31,736 bases of DNA from CAXMST01 sp032122625 (GCA_032122625.1 JAQBGG010000143.1:1-31736), one strand, 5' to 3'; shown: positions 15,727 to 24,258, numbered from the stretch's first letter. Notes: generated by a model not told the origin, from the letters alone. Numbers and translations: made by a program.

Positions 15727-16619
15727 AGATCATCCGGACCAAGCGGGAGCTGCGGGCCGAGCTCAGGCCCGCTCGCGGCGACGGTCGCTCAATCGGACTG
15801 GTGCCGACGATGGGATACCTGCACGACGGTCACATCTCGCTGCTAACGGCGGCACGGGAACGGTGCGACGTGGTCGTTATGAGCCTGTTCGTCAATCCGA
15901 CCCAGTTCCAGTCGGGCGAGGATCTGCAGGACTATCCGCGCGATGAGGAACACGACGCCAGAGCCGCAACGCTGGCCGGTGTCGACCTGCTCTACGTGCC
16001 GGCTGCCGAGGAGATCTATCCGGACGGGTACGCGACCTCGGTGATCGTCGAGGACCTGACAGAGGTGCTCTGCGGCGACCGCAGCCGCCGCGGCCTCGAG
16101 CACTTTCGTGGCGTTACCACGGTCGTCGCCAAGCTCTTCAACACCTCCCAGCCCGACCTCGCCTTCTTCGGGCAGAAGGACGCCCAGCAGGCGATCGTCG
16201 TCGGTCGGATGATCGCCGACCTCGACTTCCCGATCGAGTTGGTCGTGCTGCCCACGGTACGTGAGCCCGACGGCCTGGCGATGTCCACCCGGAACGCCTA
16301 CCTGAGCCCCGATGAGCGGCGCCGGGCCCCGGCGATCAATGCCTCGTTGCAGGCGATCCGGGCACGGGCCGAGCGGGATCAGCCGGACCTCGCCTCGGCG
16401 CTCGACGCCGGTCGCTCGATCCTCACTGAGGCCGGAATCGAGCCCGAATACCTCGAGGCCCGCGACGCCGGCGACCTGCGACCGATCGAGTGCTTCAACG
16501 GCAGACCGGTGCTGATCGCGATCGCCGCCCGGCTCGGGCCGGCGCGACTGATCGACAACGTGGTGATCGAACCGAGCGCCGCAAAAATGGGCGGAGACAA
16601 GGAGACTGATCAACGATGA
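15723..16619 (+). CDS. panC: Pantothenate synthetase (pantoate-beta-alanine ligase)
   Basis: A 298-residue PanC. It joins pantoate and beta-alanine using ATP via pantoyl adenylate. Family motifs include GLVPTMGYLHDGHISLL with the nucleotide-binding HxGH-like motif (about 26-42), FVNPTQF, FGQKDAQQ and the KMSKS-equivalent loop DGLAMSTRNAYLS. The GTG start (15723-15725) is coupled to the upstream gene and the stop overlaps panB (ATGA 16616-16619). Length is usual for the family. Confidence 0.97.
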   Translation: MKIIRTKRELRAELRPARGDGRSIGLVPTMGYLHDGHISLLTAARERCDVVVMSLFVNPTQFQSGEDLQDYPRDEEHDARAATLAGVDLLYVPAAEEIYPDGYATSVIVEDLTEVLCGDRSRRGLEHFRGVTTVVAKLFNTSQPDLAFFGQKDAQQAIVVGRMIADLDFPIELVVLPTVREPDGLAMSTRNAYLSPDERRRAPAINASLQAIRARAERDQPDLASALDAGRSILTEAGIEPEYLEARDAGDLRPIECFNGRPVLIAIAARLGPARLIDNVVIEPSAAKMGGDKETDQR

Positions 16620-17536
16620 GTAGCCCACCCGGGGTTCCCAACACGCCGCCAGGCGATCGATCGCGGATGACCCTCCCCCGCCTGGCCGAGATGGCCGCGC
16701 AGCGCGAGCCGATCGTGATGGTCACGGCCTACGACTTCCCCTCGGCGAAGGTGGTCGAGGAGGCCGGCGTCGATCTCGTCCTCGTCGGCGACTCGGGCGC
16801 GATGACCGTGCTCGGCCACGACTCCACTGTGCCGGTCGGCATGGAGGAGATGCTGATGCTGGCCGCGGCGGTCAACCGCGGCCTCGAGACCCCGCTGCTC
16901 GTCGGCGACCTGCCCTTCGGCTCCTACGAGCAATCGAACGAGCAGGCCGTGGCGAATGCCCAGCGGTTCATCAAGGAGGCCGGCTGCGACGCGGTCAAGC
17001 TCGAACGTGGCGGCGCCTCGGTTGATCGGGCGCGGGCGATCATCCGCGCCGGGATCCCGGTGATGGGCCACGTCGGCCTGACGCCACAGACAGCAACCCA
17101 GCTGGGCGGCTACAAGGCCCAGGGCCGGACCGGAGAGACCGCCTCGAAGATCGCCGAGGACGCGTTTGCGCTGCAGGCGGTCGGCTGCTTCTCGATCGTC
17201 TTCGAGGCCGTGCCGGCGGCCGTCACAGAGGCGATCATGCCGCGCATGGAGGTGCCGGTGATCGGGATCGGGGCGGGCGCCACCACATCCGGTCAGGTGC
17301 TCGTCTTCCACGATCTGCTCGGCATCAACACCGGCCACGTGGCCCGCTTCGTCAAGCGCTACGGACAGGTCCACCAGGCGATGGTCGACGGCGTCACCGA
17401 CTACGTGTCGGAGGTCCGCCGGCGGACCTACCCGGACTCCGACCACATCTACTCGATCGACCCCGAGGAGCTCAGCGCCCTGCGCGAGTACCTCGAGCAG
17501 GACACGCTCGCCGCCACGACCCTCTGGGATTGGTAG
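16616..17536 (+). CDS. panB: 3-methyl-2-oxobutanoate hydroxymethyltransferase
   Basis: A 306-residue PanB (usual 260-280). It makes ketopantoate from 2-oxoisovalerate and methylene-tetrahydrofolate. Motifs: VMVTAYDFPSAK, LVGDSGAMTVLGHDSTVPV (metal-binding Asp), VGDLPFGSY, GAD-like AVKLERGG, MGHVGLTPQ and FSIVFEAVP with the catalytic Glu, then IGIGAGATTSGQVLV. About 17 extra residues precede the conserved start, MTLPRLAEM; an internal ATG there is a possible alternative. It is coupled to panC by an ATGA overlap. Confidence 0.97.
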   Translation: MSSPPGVPNTPPGDRSRMTLPRLAEMAAQREPIVMVTAYDFPSAKVVEEAGVDLVLVGDSGAMTVLGHDSTVPVGMEEMLMLAAAVNRGLETPLLVGDLPFGSYEQSNEQAVANAQRFIKEAGCDAVKLERGGASVDRARAIIRAGIPVMGHVGLTPQTATQLGGYKAQGRTGETASKIAEDAFALQAVGCFSIVFEAVPAAVTEAIMPRMEVPVIGIGAGATTSGQVLVFHDLLGINTGHVARFVKRYGQVHQAMVDGVTDYVSEVRRRTYPDSDHIYSIDPEELSALREYLEQDTLAATTLWDW

Positions 17537-17540
17537 CGCG

Positions 17541-17870
17541 GTGCCCGAGCAGGAGGTGGTCGTCGTCGCCACGGTCCAGGTGCTCCCCGGTCATGCGGAG
17601 GGGCTGATCGAGGCGTTCCGCCCGATCGTTGAGGGCAGCCACGCCGAGCCGGGCTGCCTCAGCTACTCGCTGCATCGTGACAAGGCCGACCCGCAACGCT
17701 TCGTGATCGTTGAGCGCTGGCGCTCCCAGGAGGACCTCGACGCGCACTTCGCCCAGCCGCACATGGCGGCAATCGCGGAGCTCGCCGACTCACTCGCCGG
17801 GCCACCCGAGGTCGTCTTCAGCGAGCCGATCCCGCTGGGCGAGCCGGCGAAGAACTTCGCCGGCGCCTGA
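17541..17870 (+). CDS. Antibiotic-biosynthesis-monooxygenase-fold protein (YgiN-like)
   Basis: A 109-residue ABM-domain protein with a ferredoxin-like alpha/beta fold. Typical pattern: VVATVQVLPGHAEGLIEAFRPI, then EPGCLSYSLHRDKADPQRFVIVERW and DAHFAQPHMAAI. Such dimeric proteins act as quinol monooxygenases or heme/aromatic-degrading enzymes, and many have no known substrate. It starts with GTG five bases after the panB stop and is likely co-transcribed. A link to pantothenate metabolism is not evident. Confidence 0.88.
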   Translation: MPEQEVVVVATVQVLPGHAEGLIEAFRPIVEGSHAEPGCLSYSLHRDKADPQRFVIVERWRSQEDLDAHFAQPHMAAIAELADSLAGPPEVVFSEPIPLGEPAKNFAGA

Positions 17871-17877
17871 GCGCCGG
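17860..17877 (+). terminator. Hairpin over the stop codon of the ABM gene
   Basis: A perfect 7-bp stem CCGGCGC/GCGCCGG (17860-17866 and 17871-17877) whose 4-nt loop contains the TGA stop, in the short convergent gap to the minus-strand lipoprotein. It may act as a bidirectional terminator. No U-tract. Confidence 0.45.
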
Positions 17878-17904
17878 GCCCCGGGTGGGCCATGGGGCCG
17901 TGCT

Positions 17905-18429
17905 CTAGGGGCCGACGGGGATGTCTGCGATGAACTGCTCGATCTGCCAGGTGTCGCCCTCGCGGACGGCGACGATCTCCAGCTTCTCACCGTCGTAGAG
18001 CCCACCCTTGGGGATCGCCACCGCGGTGGCGGTATCGCCGTCCACCTCGAGGCCATTGATCTTTGTGCTTTCGCTAAGCAGTTGGGGCCGGCGTTGGTTG
18101 CGACAACCCTGGCGGTCGCCGTAGGCGCTCCGCAGGAGCTTTTCGCTCAGCACCTGATCGCAGACGAGATCGTTGTCGGGATCGATGAGGAGCGCCTCGA
18201 TCGCCAGGGAGACCTGCTTCGAGTCGCTCAGGCCCGGCGCCGCATCGGTGTCCTCGCCCCCCGAGGCGTCGGCCTCGCCCGAGGGCCCCTCGGCGTCGGT
18301 GGTCGGGCCCGCCGAGGGGCCGGAGCCGGTTGCTGTTGGCTGATCGGCATCGGAGGAGTCGCCGCAGGCGGCAAGGAGAGCTGCGGCGAGCAGGCAGACA
18401 ACGAGCAAGATCAAGCGTGAAGACTTCAT
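17905..18429 (-). CDS. Putative secreted lipoprotein of unknown function
   Basis: A 174-residue protein with a signal peptide (MKSSRLILLVVCLLAAALLAAC) and a clear LAAC lipobox, so Cys22 is the predicted lipid anchor. An acidic Asp/Ser/Gly linker (about 23-75) leads to a small globular domain with a Cys pair (LVCDQ ... QGCR). A C-terminal part follows with EIVAVREGDTWQIEQFI, a pattern seen in NTF2-like/lumazine-binding secreted proteins. It follows the acyltransferase gene by 11 bp on the same strand. Role unknown. Confidence 0.8.
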   Translation of the reverse strand: MKSSRLILLVVCLLAAALLAACGDSSDADQPTATGSGPSAGPTTDAEGPSGEADASGGEDTDAAPGLSDSKQVSLAIEALLIDPDNDLVCDQVLSEKLLRSAYGDRQGCRNQRRPQLLSESTKINGLEVDGDTATAVAIPKGGLYDGEKLEIVAVREGDTWQIEQFIADIPVGP

Positions 18430-18440
18430 CGGCAGGAACG

Positions 18441-19076
18441 CTAGCGGGCCGGCGGCTCTCGCTCCGCGTTGCTGGGGTACTCGATTTCACGGATCACCTT
18501 CGCCGGAACGCCCGCGGCAATCGTCCGCGGCGGGATATCGCCGGTGACGACCGAGTTGGCGCCGATCACGGCGCGTTCGCCGATCTCGACGCCACCGGTG
18601 ATCACGCAGCCCTTGCCGAGCCAGACGTTGTCCCCGATCTTGACCGGGCCCTTCCGCGTGAAGCCCTGCCAGGTGATCGGCAGGTCCGGGTCATCGAAGC
18701 GGTGGTCGGCGTCGCCGACGAAGCAGTGGTTGGCGAACATCACGTGATCGCCGATCTCGATCCGCTCGTGGGCGGCGAGCATCGTCTCGCGGTTGAGGAA
18801 GCAGCCGCCGCCGATCTCGATCGAAGCCTCGGGCCCAAGCGTCAGCCAGCAGCCTGGTTCCAGGTGGGTTCCCTCGCCGATCCGCAGTCGACCCTCGCGA
18901 AATGCCTCCAGCACCTCTCCCTCGATCGGATGGCGCACGTAGAAGCCTCCGGCGGCCGCGAGCCGGTCGATCCGCAGTCGATTGAACGGGCGATGCGTGC
19001 GCTCATACCAGCGGCGTTTGCGCCACCACGAGCGCAGCCCGCGCTGCGGGTGGATGTGGGGGTCGCGCTCGCTCAC
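18441..19076 (-). CDS. Hexapeptide-repeat acyltransferase (left-handed beta-helix)
   Basis: A 211-residue trimeric-acyltransferase-type protein. An N-terminal basic/aromatic helix region (about 1-60) precedes left-handed beta-helix repeats with recurring I-G-x hexads, such as RIGEGTHLEPG, IEIGDHVMFANHCFVGD and VKIGDNVWLGKGCVITGGVEIGERAVIGANS. The catalytic-type His occurs in GDADHRFDD. The end, VVTGDIPPRTIAAGVPAKVI, is the usual signature of maltose/galactoside O-acetyltransferase relatives. The acceptor is probably a sugar of the cell surface. I chose the GTG at 19074-19076, with AGGA just upstream; a longer frame would overlap the divergent gene. Confidence 0.87.
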   Translation of the reverse strand: MSERDPHIHPQRGLRSWWRKRRWYERTHRPFNRLRIDRLAAAGGFYVRHPIEGEVLEAFREGRLRIGEGTHLEPGCWLTLGPEASIEIGGGCFLNRETMLAAHERIEIGDHVMFANHCFVGDADHRFDDPDLPITWQGFTRKGPVKIGDNVWLGKGCVITGGVEIGERAVIGANSVVTGDIPPRTIAAGVPAKVIREIEYPSNAEREPPAR

Positions 19077-19146
19077 GGTCCTAAGCCTGCCAGCCCCGGC
19101 CGGGCGCCGGCCCGCCGGCCCCCGGCATTGCGAGAGACTGCTCGTC

Positions 19147-19689
19147 ATGGTTGAGCCCGGGGCATTCGCGGATGACGATGAGCAGAGTGAGCGCGAGCGG
19201 CTCGAGATCGCCCGTCGCTATCGCGAGCAGCGGGGCCGCGAGCTGCGCGAACTCGCGCGGCCGCACCTGCGCCGCGATGTGCTCGAAGTCGGCGAGTTCT
19301 CAACCGTGCCGATCGAGGCGCTCGCCGCCGTGCCGTTCCTCGGCGCCTTCCTCGCGCTCGCCACGCGGCTGCGGCCCTCCCACCGGGGCCTGAGCCGGAA
19401 CGTGCTGATGGCCCTCGACCGCGACGAGCTGCACCTGCTGGCGATCCAGTTCGAGCTCGAGGGGACGAAGGCGACCCTCGTCTCGAGCTGGCCCCGAAGC
19501 TCGGTGAGAATCGGCGCGATCAAGCCGAAGTTCATGCGCGAAGCGGTCTCCTTCGAGATCGATGGGCAGGCGCCCATGACGCTCTACGCATCGAGCCTCC
19601 GGACCAACCCGTGGGCCGCGGCACTTGTCAAGGCGTTGGGCGGCGCGGCCCCCGAGCCCCGCGACCTGGGCAGGGCCGCCGACGGCTAA
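19147..19689 (+). CDS. Hypothetical protein with PH-like fold
   Basis: A 180-residue protein. A charged helical N-terminus (about 10-45) precedes a hydrophobic, proline-containing segment (LAAVPFLGAFLALATRL), too short and isolated to call a membrane anchor with certainty. The second half (about 83-160) alternates strands in a way typical of bacterial PH-like domains: NVLMALDRDELHLLAIQ, then TLVSSWPRSSVRIGAI and AVSFEIDGQAPMTLYA. I do not recognise a named family. The ATG is at 19147. The gene diverges from the acyltransferase (70-bp gap). Its TAA overlaps the uvrA stop on the other strand. Confidence 0.72.
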   Translation: MVEPGAFADDDEQSERERLEIARRYREQRGRELRELARPHLRRDVLEVGEFSTVPIEALAAVPFLGAFLALATRLRPSHRGLSRNVLMALDRDELHLLAIQFELEGTKATLVSSWPRSSVRIGAIKPKFMREAVSFEIDGQAPMTLYASSLRTNPWAAALVKALGGAAPEPRDLGRAADG

Positions 19690-22631
19690 GCTGCGACCGC
19701 TTCGCGCTTGCGCTTGCCTGCGGCCCGCTTGCCCGAAGTCTTCAGAACGACGGGCTCGACAAGCTCTTCGAGGAAGCGGCCCGTGTACGAGTCGGGATTC
19801 GCGGCGACCTCTTCCGGCGTGCCCGTGGCGACCACCTCTCCACCGCGATCGCCCCCCTCGGGACCGAGGTCGACGATCCGATCGGCGGACTTGATCACGT
19901 CGAGGTTGTGCTCGATGACGAGCACCGTGTTGCCGGAGTCGACGAGACGGCCGAGCACGTCGAGCAGACGCTGGACGTCGGCGAAGTGGAGTCCGGTCGT
20001 CGGCTCGTCGAGGATGTAGAGGGTCTTCCCGGTCGCCACCTTCGAGAGCTCGGTTGAGAGCTTGACCCGCTGCGCCTCGCCCCCTGAGAGGGTCGTCGCC
20101 GGCTGACCAAGGCGGATGTAGTCGAGGCCGACGTCGTGCAGGGTCTTGATTCTGCGGTGGATCTTCGGGATGTTCTTGAAGAACTCGACGGCCTCGCCAA
20201 CGGGCATCTCGAGCACGTCGGCGATCGTCTTGCCCTTGAAGCGGACCTCGAGCGTCTCACGGTTGTAGCGCTTGCCATGGCACTGCTCGCAGGGCACGTA
20301 GACGTCCGGCAGGAAGTGCATCTCGATCTTGATCTGGCCGTCCCCCTTGCAGACCTCGCAGCGCCCGCCCTTGACGTTGAAGCTGAAGCGCCCCGGCTTG
20401 TAGCCACGGGTGCGGGCCTCCTTGGTCTTCGTGAACAGCTCGCGGATGTGGTCGAAGATGCCGGTGTACGTCGCCGGGTTGGAGCGTGGCGTACGCCCGA
20501 TCGGCGACTGGTCGATGCTGATCACCTTGTCGATCTGATCCAGGCCCTCGACACGGTCGTGAGCGCCCGGCCGGAGCCGGGCCCGATGCAGGCGGTTGGC
20601 AACCGAGCGGTAGAGGATCTCGTTCACGAGGGTCGACTTGCCGGAGCCTGAGACGCCGGTCACGCAGGTGAAGGTGCCGAGCGGGAAGCTGACATCGATG
20701 CCGTTCAGGTTGTGTTGGCAGGCGCCCTTGACGAGCAACTCTCCGGTCGGCTCGCGGCGCTTCTCGGGGACCGGGATCGCGTCCTTGCCGCTCAGGTAGC
20801 GGCCGGTCAGCGACTTGCCCTCCTTGCGGACCTGCGCCGGAGTTCCCGCGGCGACGATCTCCCCCCCGTGCTCGCCCGCCCCCGGCCCGAGGTCGATCAG
20901 ATAGTCGGCGGCGCGCATCGTGCCCTCGTCGTGTTCGACGACGATCACGGTATTGCCGAGGTCGCGGAGCCGCTCGAGGGTGCCGATCAACTTCGCGTTG
21001 TCGCGCTGATGAAGGCCGATCGAGGGTTCGTCGAGGATGTAGAGCACGCCAACAAGACTCGACCCGATCTGGGTCGCGAGCCTGATCCGCTGCGCCTCCC
21101 CTCCCGACAACGTCGAGGCTGAACGCCCCAAGGTCAGATAGCCGATCCCGACCGCGTCGAGGAAGTGCAGTCGCTCCTCGACCTCGCGCACAATCAATCT
21201 CGCGATCGCCCGCTCGGTCTCGGTCAGCTCGAGCCGCTTGATCCATTCCAGAGCCGCGCGCGCCGACATCACCGTGAACTCATGGATCGAGAGGTCGGCG
21301 ATCCTGATCGAGAGGCTCTCGGGCCGCAGCCTGGCGCCGTCGCACTTCGGGCACGGCTGCAGCGCCATCAGCTCTTCGATCTTGTCCCTGGTGTTCTCGG
21401 AATCGGTGTTCGCGTACCGGCGCTCGAGGCCGTTGGTGATCCCCTCGAACTTCGCCTTGTAGGTGCGGACGCGCCCGTAGCGGTTGCGGTAGCTGATCGT
21501 GTGACGCTCGGTCCCGGTTCCCTCCAGGAGCAGGTTCTTGTCCTTGGCCGGCAGGTCCTGGAAAGGAGCATCTGCATCGACGCCGTAGGCCTCGCAGACC
21601 GCCTCGAGCAGGCGCCGGTAGTAGAGCGATGCCGCCCCCATCCAGGAGGCGAGTGCCCCCTCAGAGATCGAGAGGGTGGGATCAGGGACGACGAGCTCGG
21701 GGTCGACGACCCGCTGGAACCCGAGCCCATGGCAGCGCTCACAGGCTCCGTGGGGGGAGTTGAAGGAGAAGATCCGCGGCTCGATCTCCGGCATCGAGGA
21801 GCCACAGTTGAGACAGGCGAACTTCTCGCTGAAAACCAGCACCTCGCCTCGTTTGCCGGCCGATGGGCCCGACAGCGTCGTCGCCCCCAGGACCTCCGCC
21901 GTGGTCCCCAGCAGCTCGACCTCGACGAGCCCGTCGGCGAGGGCGACCGCCGCCTCCAGCGACTCCGAAAGACGCTTGCGGAGACCGTCCTTCATCACCA
22001 GGCGGTCGATCACGATCGAGATGTCGTGCTTGAACTTCTTGTCGAGGACGATTTCCTCGTCGAGGCGTCGCAGCTCGCCGTCGATCACGGCGCGCGCGTA
22101 TCCCTGCTGCCGCATCTCCTCCAGCATCCGCCCGTACTCGCCCTTGCGCTCGCGAACCACCGGGGCGAGAACCATGAACCGGGTCCCCTCCCCGAGCGTC
22201 AGCACCCGGTCGGTGATCTGCTCGACCGATTGCCCCGAGATCGGCTCGCCACAGCTGTGGCAGAACGGCTTGCCGATCCGTGCCCAGAGCAGCCTCAGGT
22301 AGTCGTAGATCTCGGTCACGGTGCCGACGGTCGAGCGCGGGTTACGCGAGGTGGTCTTCTGGTCGATCGAGATCGCCGGGCTGAGACCCTCGATCGAATC
22401 GACGTCAGGTTTGTCCATCTGACCGAGGAACTGCCGCGCATAGGAGGAGAGCGACTCGACGTAGCGACGCTGTCCTTCGGCGTAGATCGTGTCGAAGGCG
22501 AGGCTCGACTTGCCGGACCCCGAGAGCCCTGTGATCACGATCAGTGAGTCGCGCGGCAGCGCGACATCGACGCCCTTGAGGTTGTGCTCACGGGCGCCGG
22601 AGACGACTATCTGATTGCCTGCCGACATCAT
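19686..22631 (-). CDS. uvrA: UvrABC excinuclease subunit A
   Basis: A 981-residue UvrA. It is the damage-recognition ABC-type ATPase of nucleotide excision repair and loads UvrB. Both ATPase modules are intact: Walker A GLSGSGKSSLAF and GVSGSGKSTLVNE, signatures LSGGEAQRIRL and LSGGEAQRVKL, Walker B ILDEPSIGLHQRD and ILDEPTTGLHF. Zinc-binding cysteines occur in FCHSCGEP, FACLNCGSS ... ACERCHGLG, and CEVCKGDG ... VPCEQCHGK. The C-terminus has a basic tail rich in Lys/Arg/Ala. The start is one of two tandem ATGs (22629-22631 or 22626-22628). An SOS-type box lies just upstream. uvrB is 5 kb away, not in the same operon. Confidence 0.98.
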   Translation of the reverse strand: MMSAGNQIVVSGAREHNLKGVDVALPRDSLIVITGLSGSGKSSLAFDTIYAEGQRRYVESLSSYARQFLGQMDKPDVDSIEGLSPAISIDQKTTSRNPRSTVGTVTEIYDYLRLLWARIGKPFCHSCGEPISGQSVEQITDRVLTLGEGTRFMVLAPVVRERKGEYGRMLEEMRQQGYARAVIDGELRRLDEEIVLDKKFKHDISIVIDRLVMKDGLRKRLSESLEAAVALADGLVEVELLGTTAEVLGATTLSGPSAGKRGEVLVFSEKFACLNCGSSMPEIEPRIFSFNSPHGACERCHGLGFQRVVDPELVVPDPTLSISEGALASWMGAASLYYRRLLEAVCEAYGVDADAPFQDLPAKDKNLLLEGTGTERHTISYRNRYGRVRTYKAKFEGITNGLERRYANTDSENTRDKIEELMALQPCPKCDGARLRPESLSIRIADLSIHEFTVMSARAALEWIKRLELTETERAIARLIVREVEERLHFLDAVGIGYLTLGRSASTLSGGEAQRIRLATQIGSSLVGVLYILDEPSIGLHQRDNAKLIGTLERLRDLGNTVIVVEHDEGTMRAADYLIDLGPGAGEHGGEIVAAGTPAQVRKEGKSLTGRYLSGKDAIPVPEKRREPTGELLVKGACQHNLNGIDVSFPLGTFTCVTGVSGSGKSTLVNEILYRSVANRLHRARLRPGAHDRVEGLDQIDKVISIDQSPIGRTPRSNPATYTGIFDHIRELFTKTKEARTRGYKPGRFSFNVKGGRCEVCKGDGQIKIEMHFLPDVYVPCEQCHGKRYNRETLEVRFKGKTIADVLEMPVGEAVEFFKNIPKIHRRIKTLHDVGLDYIRLGQPATTLSGGEAQRVKLSTELSKVATGKTLYILDEPTTGLHFADVQRLLDVLGRLVDSGNTVLVIEHNLDVIKSADRIVDLGPEGGDRGGEVVATGTPEEVAANPDSYTGRFLEELVEPVVLKTSGKRAAGKRKREAVAA

Positions 22632-22650
22632 CGGCCGATTCTACGGACAC

Positions 22651-22662
22651 GAACGGTTGTTC
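22651..22662. promoter_or_regulatory. LexA/SOS box upstream of uvrA
   Basis: GAACGGTTGTTC is a perfect GAAC-N4-GTTC half-site pair, flanked on the left by C as in the CGAAC-N4-GTTCG consensus of Gram-positive and actinobacterial LexA. It lies 20-31 bp before the uvrA start, a usual operator location, so uvrA is probably damage-inducible. The right-hand flank is C instead of G. Confidence 0.72.
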
Positions 22663-22682
22663 CCACGGGAGACCCCGAGGGC

Positions 22683-23498
22683 TCAGCTGCGCCCGGCGCG
22701 AGCGAGGACGTCCTCGATCAGCGCATCGCTGTCTTTGACGCGGCCAAACTCGGCCTCCAGCTGAGTGGCGATCGCGTCCGGCTCAGCGCCCTCGAGCGCG
22801 AGATTCATCGCCACCAGACGAACCGCCCCCGGATCGGCCGCGCCCGGCGCCTGATCTGTGGCCTGGGGACTGGCCACGGCTTCCGGCTCGGAAACGTCGG
22901 CGGACTGTGCGGCGGCAGGGGCCGCCGCGCCCTTGAGTTGGGCGATCAGGTCCTCGGTGCTGGCGCCCGCCGAGGGGACCGGCTGCGGCGCCGATCCCTG
23001 CTCCAGCCCGGATGCCGGCTCCGGCTCGGGCTCCACAGCGTCTGGCTCCGTCGCCCCGTGCTCCGGCTCAGCCTCGGAATCGGATCCCGTCGCGTCGGCG
23101 AGGCGTGTGCGGACCTCGCCGGTGAGGCTCTCGCCCAGCGAGCCGACCTTGCCCCGCAAATCTTCCGCCTGGGTGACCAGGCCCTCGACCGCTTTCTGCG
23201 CCTGCTCGATCCTCGCCTGGGCCTCGCTGCGCGCCCGGGAGATGATCTCCTCCGCCTCGCCTCGGGCCGCGGCGACGATCGCCTCCGCTTGCTTGCCGGC
23301 CTCCGCCTCGATCTCGGCCGCCGTGGCCTCGGCCACACCGACGATCTTGCCGACCCGGTCGGCCGCCACCTCCCCTATCGATCCTGAGCCTTTCGGCAGT
23401 CGCTCGGCGAGAGCGTTCAGGTGCGCTTTCACGGCCTCGGGGTCCCAGCCCTTGCGGGCTGAGGGGAAGTCCTCGCGAACGATCTCCTCGCGCTCCAT
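22683..23498 (-). CDS. DivIVA-like coiled-coil protein with acidic linker
   Basis: A 271-residue protein. The N-terminal segment DFPSARKGWDPEAVKAHLN resembles the DivIVA/GpsB membrane-binding start (F-x-x-x-x-R-G-Y-D-x-x-E-V). A long Ala/Glu-rich coiled coil follows (about 45-130), rich in AEAIVAAARGEAEEIISRA-type repeats. A disordered Glu/Pro/Ala/Ser linker (about 135-220) leads to a short C-terminal helical motif (AVRLVAMNLALEGAEPDAIATQL). DivIVA relatives mark curved membranes and organise polar growth or division. The ATG is at 23496-23498. It lies 51 bp upstream of the uvrA start on the same strand, so the SOS box falls between them. Confidence 0.78.
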   Translation of the reverse strand: MEREEIVREDFPSARKGWDPEAVKAHLNALAERLPKGSGSIGEVAADRVGKIVGVAEATAAEIEAEAGKQAEAIVAAARGEAEEIISRARSEAQARIEQAQKAVEGLVTQAEDLRGKVGSLGESLTGEVRTRLADATGSDSEAEPEHGATEPDAVEPEPEPASGLEQGSAPQPVPSAGASTEDLIAQLKGAAAPAAAQSADVSEPEAVASPQATDQAPGAADPGAVRLVAMNLALEGAEPDAIATQLEAEFGRVKDSDALIEDVLARAGRS

Positions 23499-23577
23499 CG
23501 GCGGCGGAGCCTAGCGGAGTACCAGGCTCTGCCCGAGCAGTTCTCCGATCCAGGTCACTAGCCTGCGCCAGATCAGT

Positions 23578-24258
23578 GTGATCGTCCGCACAATCCTCAC
23601 CGGGCCCCTGCTGGGCATTCTGGTGCTCGCGCTCCTCCCGGTCTCCCCACAGGCCACCTCGAGCCCGCGGGGAGCAGCACCCTTCGCGGGCAAGATCAAG
23701 ACGCTGAGCGCGGACTCCCGGAGCCGGATCAGACAGCACAGCTGGAGCCCCGGCTGCCCCGTCCCGCTGCGCAAGCTCCGGGCGGTCAAGGTCAGCCACT
23801 GGAACTTCGAGCACCGAGTCGTTGACGGCAAGCTGATCGTGCACCAGCGCTACGCGGCGCCCATCCTCAGGGTCTTCCGGCAGCTCCACGCGAAGCGCTT
23901 TCCGATCCGTCGGATCGAGCCGATCGACGCCTACCGGGGTGACGATCACCTCTCGATGGACGCCGACAACACCTCCGCCTTCAACTGCCGCCTCGTGAGC
24001 GGGACCGGCACCTGGTCGCGCCACGCCTACGGCAAGGCGATCGACATCAACCCGCGCGAGAACCCGTACGTGACCCCGTCGGGCTTCGTCTCACCGCCCG
24101 GCGGCCGTCCCTACACCGACCGCAAAGACGTCCGCAAGGGGATGATCGTCCGGCGGGGTCCGGTCGCCCGCTCCTTCCGGCGGATCGCCGGTTGGAGCTG
24201 GGGCGGCGGCTGGAGCGGGACCAAGGACTACCAACACTTCAGTGACAACGGGCGCTGA
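23578..24258 (+). CDS. Secreted M15-family zinc peptidase (D-Ala-D-Ala carboxypeptidase-like)
   Basis: A 226-residue exported protein with an N-terminal signal segment (MIVRTILTGPLLGILVLALLP). The M15 zinc-binding motif appears as WSRHAYGKAIDIN (His and Asp ligands spaced H-x6-D), with the last histidine in KDYQHFSDNGR. The preceding MDADNTSAFNCR block is typical of M15C/extensin-like peptidases. It probably trims peptidoglycan stem peptides outside the membrane. The GTG at 23578-23580 is the most upstream start consistent with a signal peptide. It converges on the beta-lactamase-fold gene, with a shared hairpin between them. Confidence 0.86.
   Translation: MIVRTILTGPLLGILVLALLPVSPQATSSPRGAAPFAGKIKTLSADSRSRIRQHSWSPGCPVPLRKLRAVKVSHWNFEHRVVDGKLIVHQRYAAPILRVFRQLHAKRFPIRRIEPIDAYRGDDHLSMDADNTSAFNCRLVSGTGTWSRHAYGKAIDINPRENPYVTPSGFVSPPGGRPYTDRKDVRKGMIVRRGPVARSFRRIAGWSWGGGWSGTKDYQHFSDNGR

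Noticed and set aside
19077..19146. GC-palindromic sequence in the divergent gap of the acyltransferase and PH-like genes
   Set aside because: Short overlapping CCGG/GGCC runs but no single convincing stem or operator; expected by base composition.
21165..22547. Long plus-strand frame antisense to uvrA (460 codons)
   Set aside because: Mirror frame of a highly conserved gene; no recognisable motif or start signal.
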